The notes beneath the pieces were generated by a model, which made no database searches, was not told the origin of the DNA, and was given only the letters and a program-made list of their open reading frames with translations. Positions 6,960 to 15,346 of a DNA stretch of 15,346 bases are shown one piece after another (position 1 is the first letter of the stretch; the number at the start of each line of letters is the position of its first letter). The stretch comes from an uncultured Opitutia bacterium. Lineage in GTDB: Bacteria; Verrucomicrobiota; Verrucomicrobiia; Opitutales; UBA953. Both the position numbers and the translations under genes were made by a program. The DNA is taken from contig CALNBE010000184.1 in the NCBI GenBank assembly GCA_937874455.1, forward strand, positions 1-15,346. The letters are read 5' to 3'.

Positions 6960-7002
6960 TTCATTGATAATTCTTTGCCCGAAAATTGAGTCTATCAATG
7001 AA
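6960..7002 (-). promoter_or_regulatory. Promoter and inverted repeat upstream of the exported-protein gene
   Basis: TTCATTGATA (6960-6969) and TATCAATGAA (6993-7002) form a perfect 10-base inverted repeat with a 23-base spacer. On the minus strand the outer arm supplies a -35-like TTGATA (6998-6993), followed after 17 bases by AAGAAT (6975-6970) as a -10. The other arm then covers the likely transcription start. This is a plausible promoter flanked by a two-site operator; the regulator is unknown. Confidence 0.45.
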
Positions 7003-7064
7003 AGATTTCCTCCGCGCCGTTCTTTGCGAAGCGTCGCGGGCAGGTTCCACCACCGCTCTTTTTG

Positions 7065-7781
7065 CTACTTCGCCGCGGCCGCCACCAACGCCCGCAGCCC
7101 CGCCGCGCAGTACGTCACCATCCGCTGCAAAATTTCCTCCGCGGACGAAACCGTTTTCACGTCGGGGAAAAACAGCGTCACCTTGTCCACGCACATGGTG
7201 GTGTGCAGCATCATCCCGGTATTGAACAAAACCGCCCAAGCGATCGCCTCCAGTGATTTTTCTCCAAGCTTTTCCATCGTCGGCCCCAACACCGGGTCCG
7301 CCTGCAACGCGCACCGCAGCACCCTGGTAAACTGGGCGATAAACGGCTGCACCTCGTCCCGCATCAGCCGGGCAAACGGCGTGCCCGCGTCCTTCAATTC
7401 GTTCATGATGATGCGCGTCATCAGCACCCCGGTCTGATCCGCCGACTCCAGCAACTGCGTCATTGGCCGCACATACGTGTCCAGCACCTGCTCCACCGTC
7501 GGCGCCCCCGGCTTGGCGGCCCCCACCACCTGCCCCAGCAACTCCAGCCGGGCCCGGTTCATCGCCCGTACCTGCTCCAGACACACCTCGTAAAACAGGC
7601 CGTCTTTCGAGCCAAAATGGTAATTTACCGCCGCCAGATTCACTGCCGCCGCCGCAGTAATCTGCCGCACCGACAACCCGTCGCGCCCGTGCTTCGCAAA
7701 CAATTCCCCCGCCACGGAAAGCAAACGCTCCCGCGCGCCCGGCAAGGGATGGATAGACTTTTGGAGGGGACCTTCGGCCAT
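7065..7781 (-). CDS. TetR/AcrR-family transcriptional repressor
   Basis: A 238-residue regulator. The N-terminal helix-turn-helix (about residues 16-60) shows the family pattern: RERLLSVAGELFAKHG, then SVRQITAAAAVNLAAVNYHFGSKDGLF. The C-terminal ligand domain (LDTYVRPMTQLL ... TRIIMNEL ... FARLMRDEVQPF) resembles the CecR/YbiH branch, whose members control efflux or drug-response genes. I chose the ATG at 7781; a TTG at 7796 is possible but lies inside a 14-base palindrome that looks like the operator. The gene reads toward the exported-protein gene, 141 bases upstream of it, but that gene seems to have its own promoter. No efflux pump is visible in the window, so the target may be elsewhere. 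One dispersed motif copy (7134-7142) encodes the SAEEI near the C terminus. Confidence 0.87.
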   Translation of the reverse strand: MAEGPLQKSIHPLPGARERLLSVAGELFAKHGRDGLSVRQITAAAAVNLAAVNYHFGSKDGLFYEVCLEQVRAMNRARLELLGQVVGAAKPGAPTVEQVLDTYVRPMTQLLESADQTGVLMTRIIMNELKDAGTPFARLMRDEVQPFIAQFTRVLRCALQADPVLGPTMEKLGEKSLEAIAWAVLFNTGMMLHTTMCVDKVTLFFPDVKTVSSAEEILQRMVTYCAAGLRALVAAAAK

Positions 7782-7795
7782 CCCGCCAGCGTCCA

Positions 7796-7809
7796 AACAA
7801 ACGTTTGTT
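7796..7809. promoter_or_regulatory. Palindromic operator candidate for the TetR-family regulator
   Basis: AACAAACGTTTGTT is a perfect 14-base palindrome ending 14 bases upstream of the regulator's ATG at 7781. Position and symmetry fit an autoregulatory TetR operator; binding is inferred. Confidence 0.6.
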
Positions 7810-8088
7810 GCGCAAGCGAATTTTCTCCGCGGCCCGGGGACAACTTCCTTTTGTGTAACTTGCAGGCAAGTTTGACCAGTTTTGCAAGAGGTTTGACCAC
7901 ATTGGCAGCTTGAGGAGAAAAATCACCCGCGATGCGGGACTGGCTCGCGGCGTAAAAGCGGGGTGACGCGGGGGCCGTTAAGCCTCTTTGCAATGCCGCT
8001 TAAACATCCGTGCAAACGCCACATGCGGCCGACAAGTCGGCCAATCGACATGGGATCAGGAAAAATTGCGCGCCAGCCTTAGCGGAGC
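7810..8088. other. Intergenic region between the tetR-type gene and clpB 3' end
   Basis: No gene is supported. It contains the AACTTGC-AG-GCAAGTT inverted repeat (7857-7872), a CCCGC-GAT-GCGGG hairpin (7927-7939), and a perfect GGCCGAC-AA-GTCGGCC hairpin (8027-8042) without a T-run. A GAGGAG at 7914 is followed too distantly by a 7-codon frame to count as a gene. Confidence 0.45.
7857..7899. promoter_or_regulatory. Inverted repeat plus two phased GTTTGACCA direct repeats
   Basis: AACTTGC-AG-GCAAGTT (7857-7872) overlaps the first of two identical GTTTGACCA copies at 7870-7878 and 7891-7899. The copies are 21 bases apart, two helical turns, and each is preceded by GCAAG. The cluster lies 75-120 bases upstream of the tetR-type start, where a promoter and protein sites are expected. 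Which protein binds is unknown. Confidence 0.4.
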
Positions 8089-8119
8089 AAAAAAGGCCCC
8101 GTGGGAATCCCACGGAGCC
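8089..8119 (-). terminator. Rho-independent terminator of clpB
   Basis: On the minus strand, starting 22 bases after the clpB stop, a 25-base hairpin (8095-8119; 10 pairs with one mismatch and a 3-base loop) is followed by six T (8094-8089). This is a standard intrinsic terminator. Confidence 0.9.
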
Positions 8120-8141
8120 GCAAAGAAAATTTCCGGCAGTG

Positions 8142-10808
<2,667 letters not shown>

Positions 10809-10815
10809 GCCCTTT

Positions 10816-10820
10816 CCTCC
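10816..10820 (-). promoter_or_regulatory. Shine-Dalgarno of clpB
   Basis: GGAGG on the minus strand, 7 bases before ATG at 10808. It rules out the longer frame beginning upstream at 10862. It is part of a dispersed GCGGAGGAA motif copy. Confidence 0.85.
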
Positions 10821-10857
10821 GCATAAAGCAGGCCAAAAAGAAGCCCCCTTCTTATTT

Positions 10858-10886
10858 ATCAAAGTATCTGCTTGTTAATTTGTTAA
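10858..10886 (-). promoter_or_regulatory. Candidate housekeeping promoter of clpB
   Basis: On the minus strand TTAACA (10886-10881, five of six matches to a sigma-70 -35) is followed after 17 bases by TTTGAT (10863-10858, four of six to the -10). The start would be near 10851, giving a leader of about 43 bases. The -35 falls in the tandem TTGTTAAT/TTGTTAAG repeat (10872-10887). No sigma-32 type sequence is seen. Confidence 0.4.
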
Positions 10887-11434
10887 GCATCCTAAAGTTT
10901 TTCTCCCCAAGATGAAGTGTGACAATTGGACCCACCCGTCGCTGACGCGACGCGTCGAAATGTCCACAACCGCCCGCAGCAACTGTTAAACAGGATTGGC
11001 TTTACACTTCGCCCACGGATAAACAGCCCAACACTGCCACGGGAATGGTCATATTTTGAAGCTGTTTTCCACTCGCATCTTCCAAATCCTATTCGCCAAT
11101 TCTTAATTGGCCATTCTATGAATTTTATATGCGAAACCCGCATTTGCAAAAATCCAAAGAAGCCGCCTCCATTGTCAGACTTTTGCCCTGTAGCAATCAA
11201 CATCCCCCATCTGCAAAAATCTTAAGATCCTTTTTAAAAAATATTTACGATCATAAAAAAATCTCAGACGCGCGGAGGAAAACTTGCGCCTCCGACTTGC
11301 GACTGACTTTCGTCAATTTCGCCCGGCCGCCGCATGCAATAGAAATTCCTTCCTCTCAAAACAAGTCGCCCCAAGTTTGACGCTCTTCGTGCAACTGTTC
11401 CACCTTTTCATTCAAAACATGAATCAATCCCTTA
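10887..11434. other. AT-richer intergenic region between clpB and the XylR-like gene
   Basis: About 550 bases with no supportable gene; short open frames here have no recognisable or biased composition. It is clearly more AT-rich than its surroundings, with an A/T block at 11221-11261. Small symmetric elements include GTCGC-TGAC-GCGAC (10938-10951), CTGTT-A-AACAG (10983-10993), ATGCG/CGCAT (11129-11143) and TGAC-TTTC-GTCA (11304-11315). One dispersed motif copy lies at 11272-11280. The region separates two divergent genes and probably holds both promoters. Confidence 0.5.
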
Positions 11435-11440
11435 TATAAT
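11410..11440 (+). promoter_or_regulatory. Promoter and inverted repeat of the XylR-like gene
   Basis: A consensus -10, TATAAT (11435-11440), is preceded 18 bases earlier by TTCAAA (11411-11416, four of six matches to a -35). The -35 lies inside the perfect inverted repeat ATTCA-N5-TGAAT (11410-11424). The start would fall near 11447, about 5 bases before the ATG, so the message would be almost leaderless. The inverted repeat could be an operator. Confidence 0.5.
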
Positions 11441-11451
11441 AACCAAAGTCC

Positions 11452-12723
11452 ATGCCTCCTTCTCATATCGCCAATCCCCCCTTAAAAGTTCATCTTCTAT
11501 TCGAATCCAGCATTTCCTACCCCATCATCCTTGGCATCGCTCAAGCGGCTTATGAACTGGGCTGGGATACCAATTTTTCCCATTGCCTCTGCCTTTCTTC
11601 GCTTCGCATCCCCCCGCCTTCCGAGACGACCGCTTCCGGCGAGTTCAATTGCGACGGACTGCTTATTTTCGGCTCCAAACAGCCCCGACCGGCCACCACT
11701 TTCAACCGGCCTGTGGTCACCCTCGCCAACTGCCAGCCCGCACTTGACCGCACCCCTTCCGTCAACTGGGACTGGGCAGGCGCGGCACAGCAGGCCGCCG
11801 ACTACTTGCTGTCGTTAAATTATCCACACCTCGCAATCTTGAGCGGAGGTTCGAATTTGGCGAACTCCCAGATATTGGAGGAACACTTCATCCGCACCTG
11901 CGCCACCAAGGGACAGGAAGTAACCGTCTGGAAAATGCCCGATACCACGGATTTCGCCACTTGCCGCGACTTCTGCAAACAAATCAGTGCCAAACAGCCG
12001 ACTCCCTGTGCAATTCTAGCCAGAGACGATCAGTGGGCCAACACCCTTATCAACGTGCTGCTCGCGGAAAATAAAAGCATCCCGAACGACTTCGCAGTCA
12101 TGGGAGTAGGAAACATCGACTACATTCAGGAACTTGCCCCCGTCAAAATCAGCACCATTGAGATGGACACCAAGCTGATGGGCTATCGGGCCGCCTACAT
12201 GCTGAACGCCTATCTCAAAAAGCCCGGCCACCCTCCGCCTCCCTGCGTCATTCCCGCAGGAAGACTGATCGAACGACAGTCCACTTGCATGATTTTTTGC
12301 AAAGATTCGAAAATCCAAAACGCTCATTTATATATCCGCCAAAACTTTAAAAAACCATTGACCGCCGCAGATATCGCCGCCCATTGCGGGCTCACTCCCT
12401 CGGAATTATCACGGAAATATCAGACCGAAATCGGACGGACCCCCAGTCAAGAGCTCCGGGAACGCCGCTTGGAATGGGCCTGTGCCCTGCTGGAATCCAC
12501 CAATTTGTCACTGGAATCCATAGCCGTCGAGGCTGGGCTCGGACGACTCACCAACTTGTGGCGGCTGTTCAAAAAACAATACGGCATCCCTCCTGGCGAA
12601 TGGCGGGATGCCCGGCGACAAACAGGACAAGTTGCCCTGCCCGCTAAAGAAACGGCAAGTGCTTCCCCGTTTGCCCAACCCTTGAATGCCAACTTAAGGG
12701 CGTCAACGAACGCTAACGATTAA
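11452..12723 (+). CDS. XylR-like AraC-family regulator with sugar-binding-type domain
   Basis: A 423-residue protein with the layout of E. coli XylR. Residues about 10-275 form a LacI/periplasmic-binding-protein-like ligand domain (LLFESSISYPIILGIAQAA at the start, CAILARDDQWANTLINVLL, then FAVMGVGNIDYIQELAPVKISTIEMD). Residues about 290-385 form a double helix-turn-helix of the AraC type (TAADIAAHCGLTPSELSRKYQ, and LESIAVEAGLGRLTNLWRLFKKQYGIPPGEWR). Such proteins normally sense a monosaccharide and activate genes for sugar or polysaccharide use. The nearest target is the secreted repeat/esterase gene 67 bases downstream in the same direction. No Shine-Dalgarno is seen before the ATG at 11452; the promoter suggests a near-leaderless message. 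The ligand is unknown. Confidence 0.88.
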   Translation: MPPSHIANPPLKVHLLFESSISYPIILGIAQAAYELGWDTNFSHCLCLSSLRIPPPSETTASGEFNCDGLLIFGSKQPRPATTFNRPVVTLANCQPALDRTPSVNWDWAGAAQQAADYLLSLNYPHLAILSGGSNLANSQILEEHFIRTCATKGQEVTVWKMPDTTDFATCRDFCKQISAKQPTPCAILARDDQWANTLINVLLAENKSIPNDFAVMGVGNIDYIQELAPVKISTIEMDTKLMGYRAAYMLNAYLKKPGHPPPPCVIPAGRLIERQSTCMIFCKDSKIQNAHLYIRQNFKKPLTAADIAAHCGLTPSELSRKYQTEIGRTPSQELRERRLEWACALLESTNLSLESIAVEAGLGRLTNLWRLFKKQYGIPPGEWRDARRQTGQVALPAKETASASPFAQPLNANLRASTNAND

Positions 12724-12778
12724 ACCCCTTTTACCTCCGCACCACCGACCGACCATTGCCAGCCAAAGTCTACGCGCA

Positions 12779-12792
12779 ATTCTCCGGAGAAT
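12779..12792 (+). promoter_or_regulatory. Palindrome across the start codon of the secreted repeat/esterase gene
   Basis: ATTCTCCGGAGAAT is a perfect 14-base palindrome that contains the only Shine-Dalgarno-like GGAGA and the first two bases of the ATG at 12791. As RNA it could only pair tightly between two molecules or form a small hairpin; as DNA it could be a binding site. Confidence 0.4.
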
Positions 12793-15346
12793 GCCCTTCC
12801 GTCCTCTTTCGCTTAGGCTCCTTCTTTCTCTCAGCTCCCTCATCGCCGTTCCAGCAGTGGCTGATAACTACACTTGGAATGGCCCCGATGGCACCTGGGA
12901 TACCACCCCAGGCAACACTCCGTGGAGCGGACAGGTTTGGGTCGATGGCAACACCGCCATTTTCGACAACGACACCGACCTCGCCATCGCCATCGCCAGC
13001 ACCGTCAGTCCTGTGGCCATCGAGGCCAACGGCAGCGGGAATGTCACCCTCTCCGGGGGCACCATTGATTTCGGAAGCAGCCTCGGCGCAATCAATGCAC
13101 AAACTTCCTCCGGCCCAGTCGGCACACTTACGATTGAGAGTGTTCTCGCCGGATCCGGCGGACTGCAAATCGGCGCCACAGGACATTCCGGCACGGTTGT
13201 GCTCTCCGGTGCCAACACTTACACTGGAGACACCGTCATCGGAAACAACGCCACCCTGCAAATCTCCGGAGCCGGCTCCCTCGGCAGCAGCAATTACGCT
13301 GGCGCCATTTCCAGTTCGGGAACGCTGCAATTTTCCTCCGCCGCCGCGCAAAAATTCACCGGCGCGGTCAGTCTCGGAGGAAATCTCGTTCTCGATAACA
13401 GCAATCTCTCCCTCGCCGGCACCAGCCGCACCCAGACGCAAACCGTCACCGCCGCCATCTCCGGCACCGGCACACTCAACACCACCGGCGGTGGCAACAT
13501 CCTCATCGGCGGCACCGAGTCCAACACCAACTCCGGCGGCATCAAAATCGACCTCACCGGATCAACTTGGGGCGCGGCGGGCTCCGGCTCCTTCGTTTAC
13601 TTCGGCAAAATCAACGGCGCGGTCGCCATCGCCGAAAACGCCGTTCTGGAGGTTTCCGGCTCCGGCAACAACTCCATCATCATGCTGGCGGACAATCAAT
13701 TTGGCTCCGGCGCGGTGATCAACTTTTCCAGCGACAACGGTGCCTATGCCCGCACCGATCTGGCCGGCACCGACCAGACGCTCGCCGGTATCAACACCGG
13801 AAACCTCACCACCATGGGCGGCGGCGTCATCCAAAACAAAGGCAACTACAGCACTGCCGACGGAGCCTCCACTCTCACGCTTAACGGAGCCGGAAACTAC
13901 ATTTTCAACGGACACTTCCGTGACGTGGAAAACAACTCCCTCACCACCGCCTACAAGCTCAACTTGGTCAAAGAGGGCACCGGCACCCAAGTGCTCGCGG
14001 GAAGCCGCATCTACTACTCCGGCTCCACCGACATCCGCGGAGGAACACTCGAATTCGCCAATGTCACCTCCGAACTCACCAGCGCCACCACCGTCCGCTC
14101 CGGCGCCACTTTGAAATACTCCGGCAGCATCGGGGAAAGCATCGTTTACAACAACATCACTTTGGACGGCGGCACCATCCGCGTCGCCACCACCAGCACC
14201 AAATTTGCCTTTATGGAGCAGATATCCGGCTCCGGCTCCATCATCATGGAAGGATCGGAAAGGCTGGTCATCCGCTCCTCCTCCGTGGCCCTTGACAGCA
14301 ATTCCCTCATCGACGTGCAATCCGGCATCTTGATGAACGACTATTACGTCACCGACTGGAGCAACAATCAGGCGGAAATGCGTCTCGGCGCCACCGCCAC
14401 CTTGGACTTGCGCGGAGTAAAAACCACCGTCGGCGCGCTCAACGGCAGCGGCACCATCGTCAACAGCGCAAACACCTCCACAACATCAGATATCCGCGGC
14501 AGCGTGCTCACCGTCGGCGCGGGCGACGGCAGTGGCGTGTTCACCGGCAGCATCCTCGGAAGCTTCGCGAACAAAACCTCGGGCGGCGGCACCAGCGGCA
14601 CCAGCTACAGTTTCATTGACCTGCATAAGGTCGGCACCGGCACCCAGGTCTTTGCCGGACACCACAACGGTTCTGTCATCACCATCGACGGTGGAACTTT
14701 CCAACTCGGCAACAGTTCCGGCAACGGCACCACCGACGCCTCCAGCATCGTCAACAACGCCACCTTTGCCGTCGCCAATGATTCCGACCAAACCCTCAGC
14801 AGCGCCATCAGCGGCTCCGGGGATTTTGTCAAAAGTGGCACCGGGGTTCTCACCCTGAACAACAAAAACACCTACACCGGCGACACCCGCATCGAGAGCG
14901 GGATCCTTCGCCTTGGCAGCTCCAGCTTGGCGGATGGCACGACCGTCATGCCCTTCGGCGACTCCATCACCTATGGCAGCGGCGGCAGCAATGCGGGCTA
15001 TCGAGGGTTCCTCTACAGCTTGCTGAGTGCGGGCAGTGACTTTTCCTTTGTCGGCGAACAAACAAATAACACAGGAAGCCTTCCCGAAGACCAGATCAAC
15101 CACGCGGGCATCGGCGGGCAGCGCATGAATCAGGTCATTTCCGGAGGCTCCTACAATTATCTGCTGGTAAATCGCGTCGCCATGCAACCCGATGCGGTGC
15201 TGATCCATTTTGGCATCAACGACATCAACTCCGGAACCTCTGGCCTCACCGACCAAACAGTGCTCAAGGCCCGGATCAGCGAGATCGTGGACACCTTCCT
15301 GGACGATTCCCCGAACACCACCGTGTTCCTCGCCCAACTGGTTCCC
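12791..15346 (+). CDS. Secreted beta-strand-repeat protein with SGNH (CE3-like) esterase domain, 3' end missing
   Basis: The frame is open from ATG 12791 to the window edge (852 residues, no stop). A signal peptide opens it (MPFRPLSLR, hydrophobic core, cleavage after VPAVA, residue 24), then DNYTWNG, a usual start for these proteins. Residues about 25-715 are Gly/Ser/Thr/Asn-rich beta-helix with autotransporter-associated repeats (PATR/TIGR02601 type): SGANTYTGDTVIGNNATLQI near 138 and LNNKNTYTGDTRIESGILRLG near 688. An SGNH hydrolase domain follows without a linker: block I FGDSITYG (Ser725), block II GIGG (773-776), block III GIND (808-811, Asn810). The GYRGFLYSLL ... DFSFVGEQ run recalls carbohydrate esterase family 3 (acetylxylan esterases). 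The catalytic His block lies beyond the window. A cell-surface deacetylase acting on plant polysaccharide is the likely role. It sits 67 bases after a XylR-like gene, its probable regulator. Confidence 0.85.
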   Translation, partial: MPFRPLSLRLLLSLSSLIAVPAVADNYTWNGPDGTWDTTPGNTPWSGQVWVDGNTAIFDNDTDLAIAIASTVSPVAIEANGSGNVTLSGGTIDFGSSLGAINAQTSSGPVGTLTIESVLAGSGGLQIGATGHSGTVVLSGANTYTGDTVIGNNATLQISGAGSLGSSNYAGAISSSGTLQFSSAAAQKFTGAVSLGGNLVLDNSNLSLAGTSRTQTQTVTAAISGTGTLNTTGGGNILIGGTESNTNSGGIKIDLTGSTWGAAGSGSFVYFGKINGAVAIAENAVLEVSGSGNNSIIMLADNQFGSGAVINFSSDNGAYARTDLAGTDQTLAGINTGNLTTMGGGVIQNKGNYSTADGASTLTLNGAGNYIFNGHFRDVENNSLTTAYKLNLVKEGTGTQVLAGSRIYYSGSTDIRGGTLEFANVTSELTSATTVRSGATLKYSGSIGESIVYNNITLDGGTIRVATTSTKFAFMEQISGSGSIIMEGSERLVIRSSSVALDSNSLIDVQSGILMNDYYVTDWSNNQAEMRLGATATLDLRGVKTTVGALNGSGTIVNSANTSTTSDIRGSVLTVGAGDGSGVFTGSILGSFANKTSGGGTSGTSYSFIDLHKVGTGTQVFAGHHNGSVITIDGGTFQLGNSSGNGTTDASSIVNNATFAVANDSDQTLSSAISGSGDFVKSGTGVLTLNNKNTYTGDTRIESGILRLGSSSLADGTTVMPFGDSITYGSGGSNAGYRGFLYSLLSAGSDFSFVGEQTNNTGSLPEDQINHAGIGGQRMNQVISGGSYNYLLVNRVAMQPDAVLIHFGINDINSGTSGLTDQTVLKARISEIVDTFLDDSPNTTVFLAQLVP

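Noticed and set aside
4752..6989. A 745-codon open frame on the plus strand opposite the exported-protein gene
   Set aside because: Arg/His/Gln-rich shadow composition, while the minus-strand frame has a signal peptide and normal protein composition.
7796..7796. TTG start for the TetR-type regulator, five codons before the ATG
   Set aside because: It falls in the 14-base palindrome that looks like the operator, and an ATG at 7781 suits the domain start better.
10862..10862. Upstream start for clpB
   Set aside because: The ATG at 10808 has a perfectly spaced GGAGG and brings the first Walker A into register with E. coli ClpB.
10892..11225. Short frames of about 100 codons on both strands in the clpB-XylR gap
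   Set aside because: No recognisable domain, no ribosome site, and composition typical of non-coding AT-richer DNA.
12756..13718. Alternative 320-codon plus-strand frame at the start of the repeat protein
   Set aside because: Ser/Pro-rich frame-shifted shadow; the frame from 12791 has a signal peptide, beta-strand repeats and an SGNH domain.
13562..15337. Long minus-strand frames (252 and 283 codons) opposite the repeat protein
   Set aside because: Gly/Ala/Val/Asp-rich antisense of Gly/Ser/Thr codons, no recognisable motif.

Overview
The window is GC-rich bacterial DNA (about 60% GC by eye) that most resembles the Verrucomicrobia, probably family Opitutaceae. The reasons are a XylR-like AraC regulator next to a secreted protein with autotransporter-type beta-strand repeats, a very large exported orphan protein, sparse Shine-Dalgarno use, and a short motif (TTCCTCCGC or its complement) scattered through genes and gaps. 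The taxon is inferred from gene content; there is no rRNA or tRNA here to fix it.

Layout. Positions 1-960 (+) are the 3' part of an exported Fes/IroE-like esterase. The next 350 bases hold no intact gene and end at a truncated ABC-transporter ATPase start (1311-1427, -). Positions 1464-3951 form a probable nitrosative or anaerobic stress locus: ygbA, a small cupin protein and a DNR/FNR-type Crp-family regulator on the minus strand, with a divergent SAM-dependent methyltransferase on the plus strand. Two perfect FNR boxes (TTGAT-N4-ATCAA) lie upstream of the cupin gene and the methyltransferase gene. Both are placed so that the predicted transcripts would have almost no leader.

The methyltransferase converges on a 920-residue exported protein of unknown function (4161-6923, -), with a REP-like hairpin between them. 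Upstream of that gene is a TetR-family regulator (7065-7781, -) with a palindromic operator candidate. Next comes clpB (8142-10808, -), which has a clear Shine-Dalgarno and an intrinsic terminator. A 640-base AT-richer gap separates clpB from a divergent XylR-like regulator (11452-12723, +). Close behind it is a secreted protein with beta-strand repeats and a GDSL/SGNH esterase domain resembling carbohydrate esterase family 3. That gene runs off the right edge.

How the genes may work together: the Crp-type regulator carries the ExxSR recognition-helix motif that reads TTGAT half-sites, so it probably controls its own neighbourhood in response to NO or low oxygen. The XylR-like regulator probably senses a sugar and controls the secreted esterase beside it. 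The most unusual genome-level feature is the dispersed motif: I counted 23 exact copies of its 9-base core by hand, on both strands, in coding and non-coding DNA.
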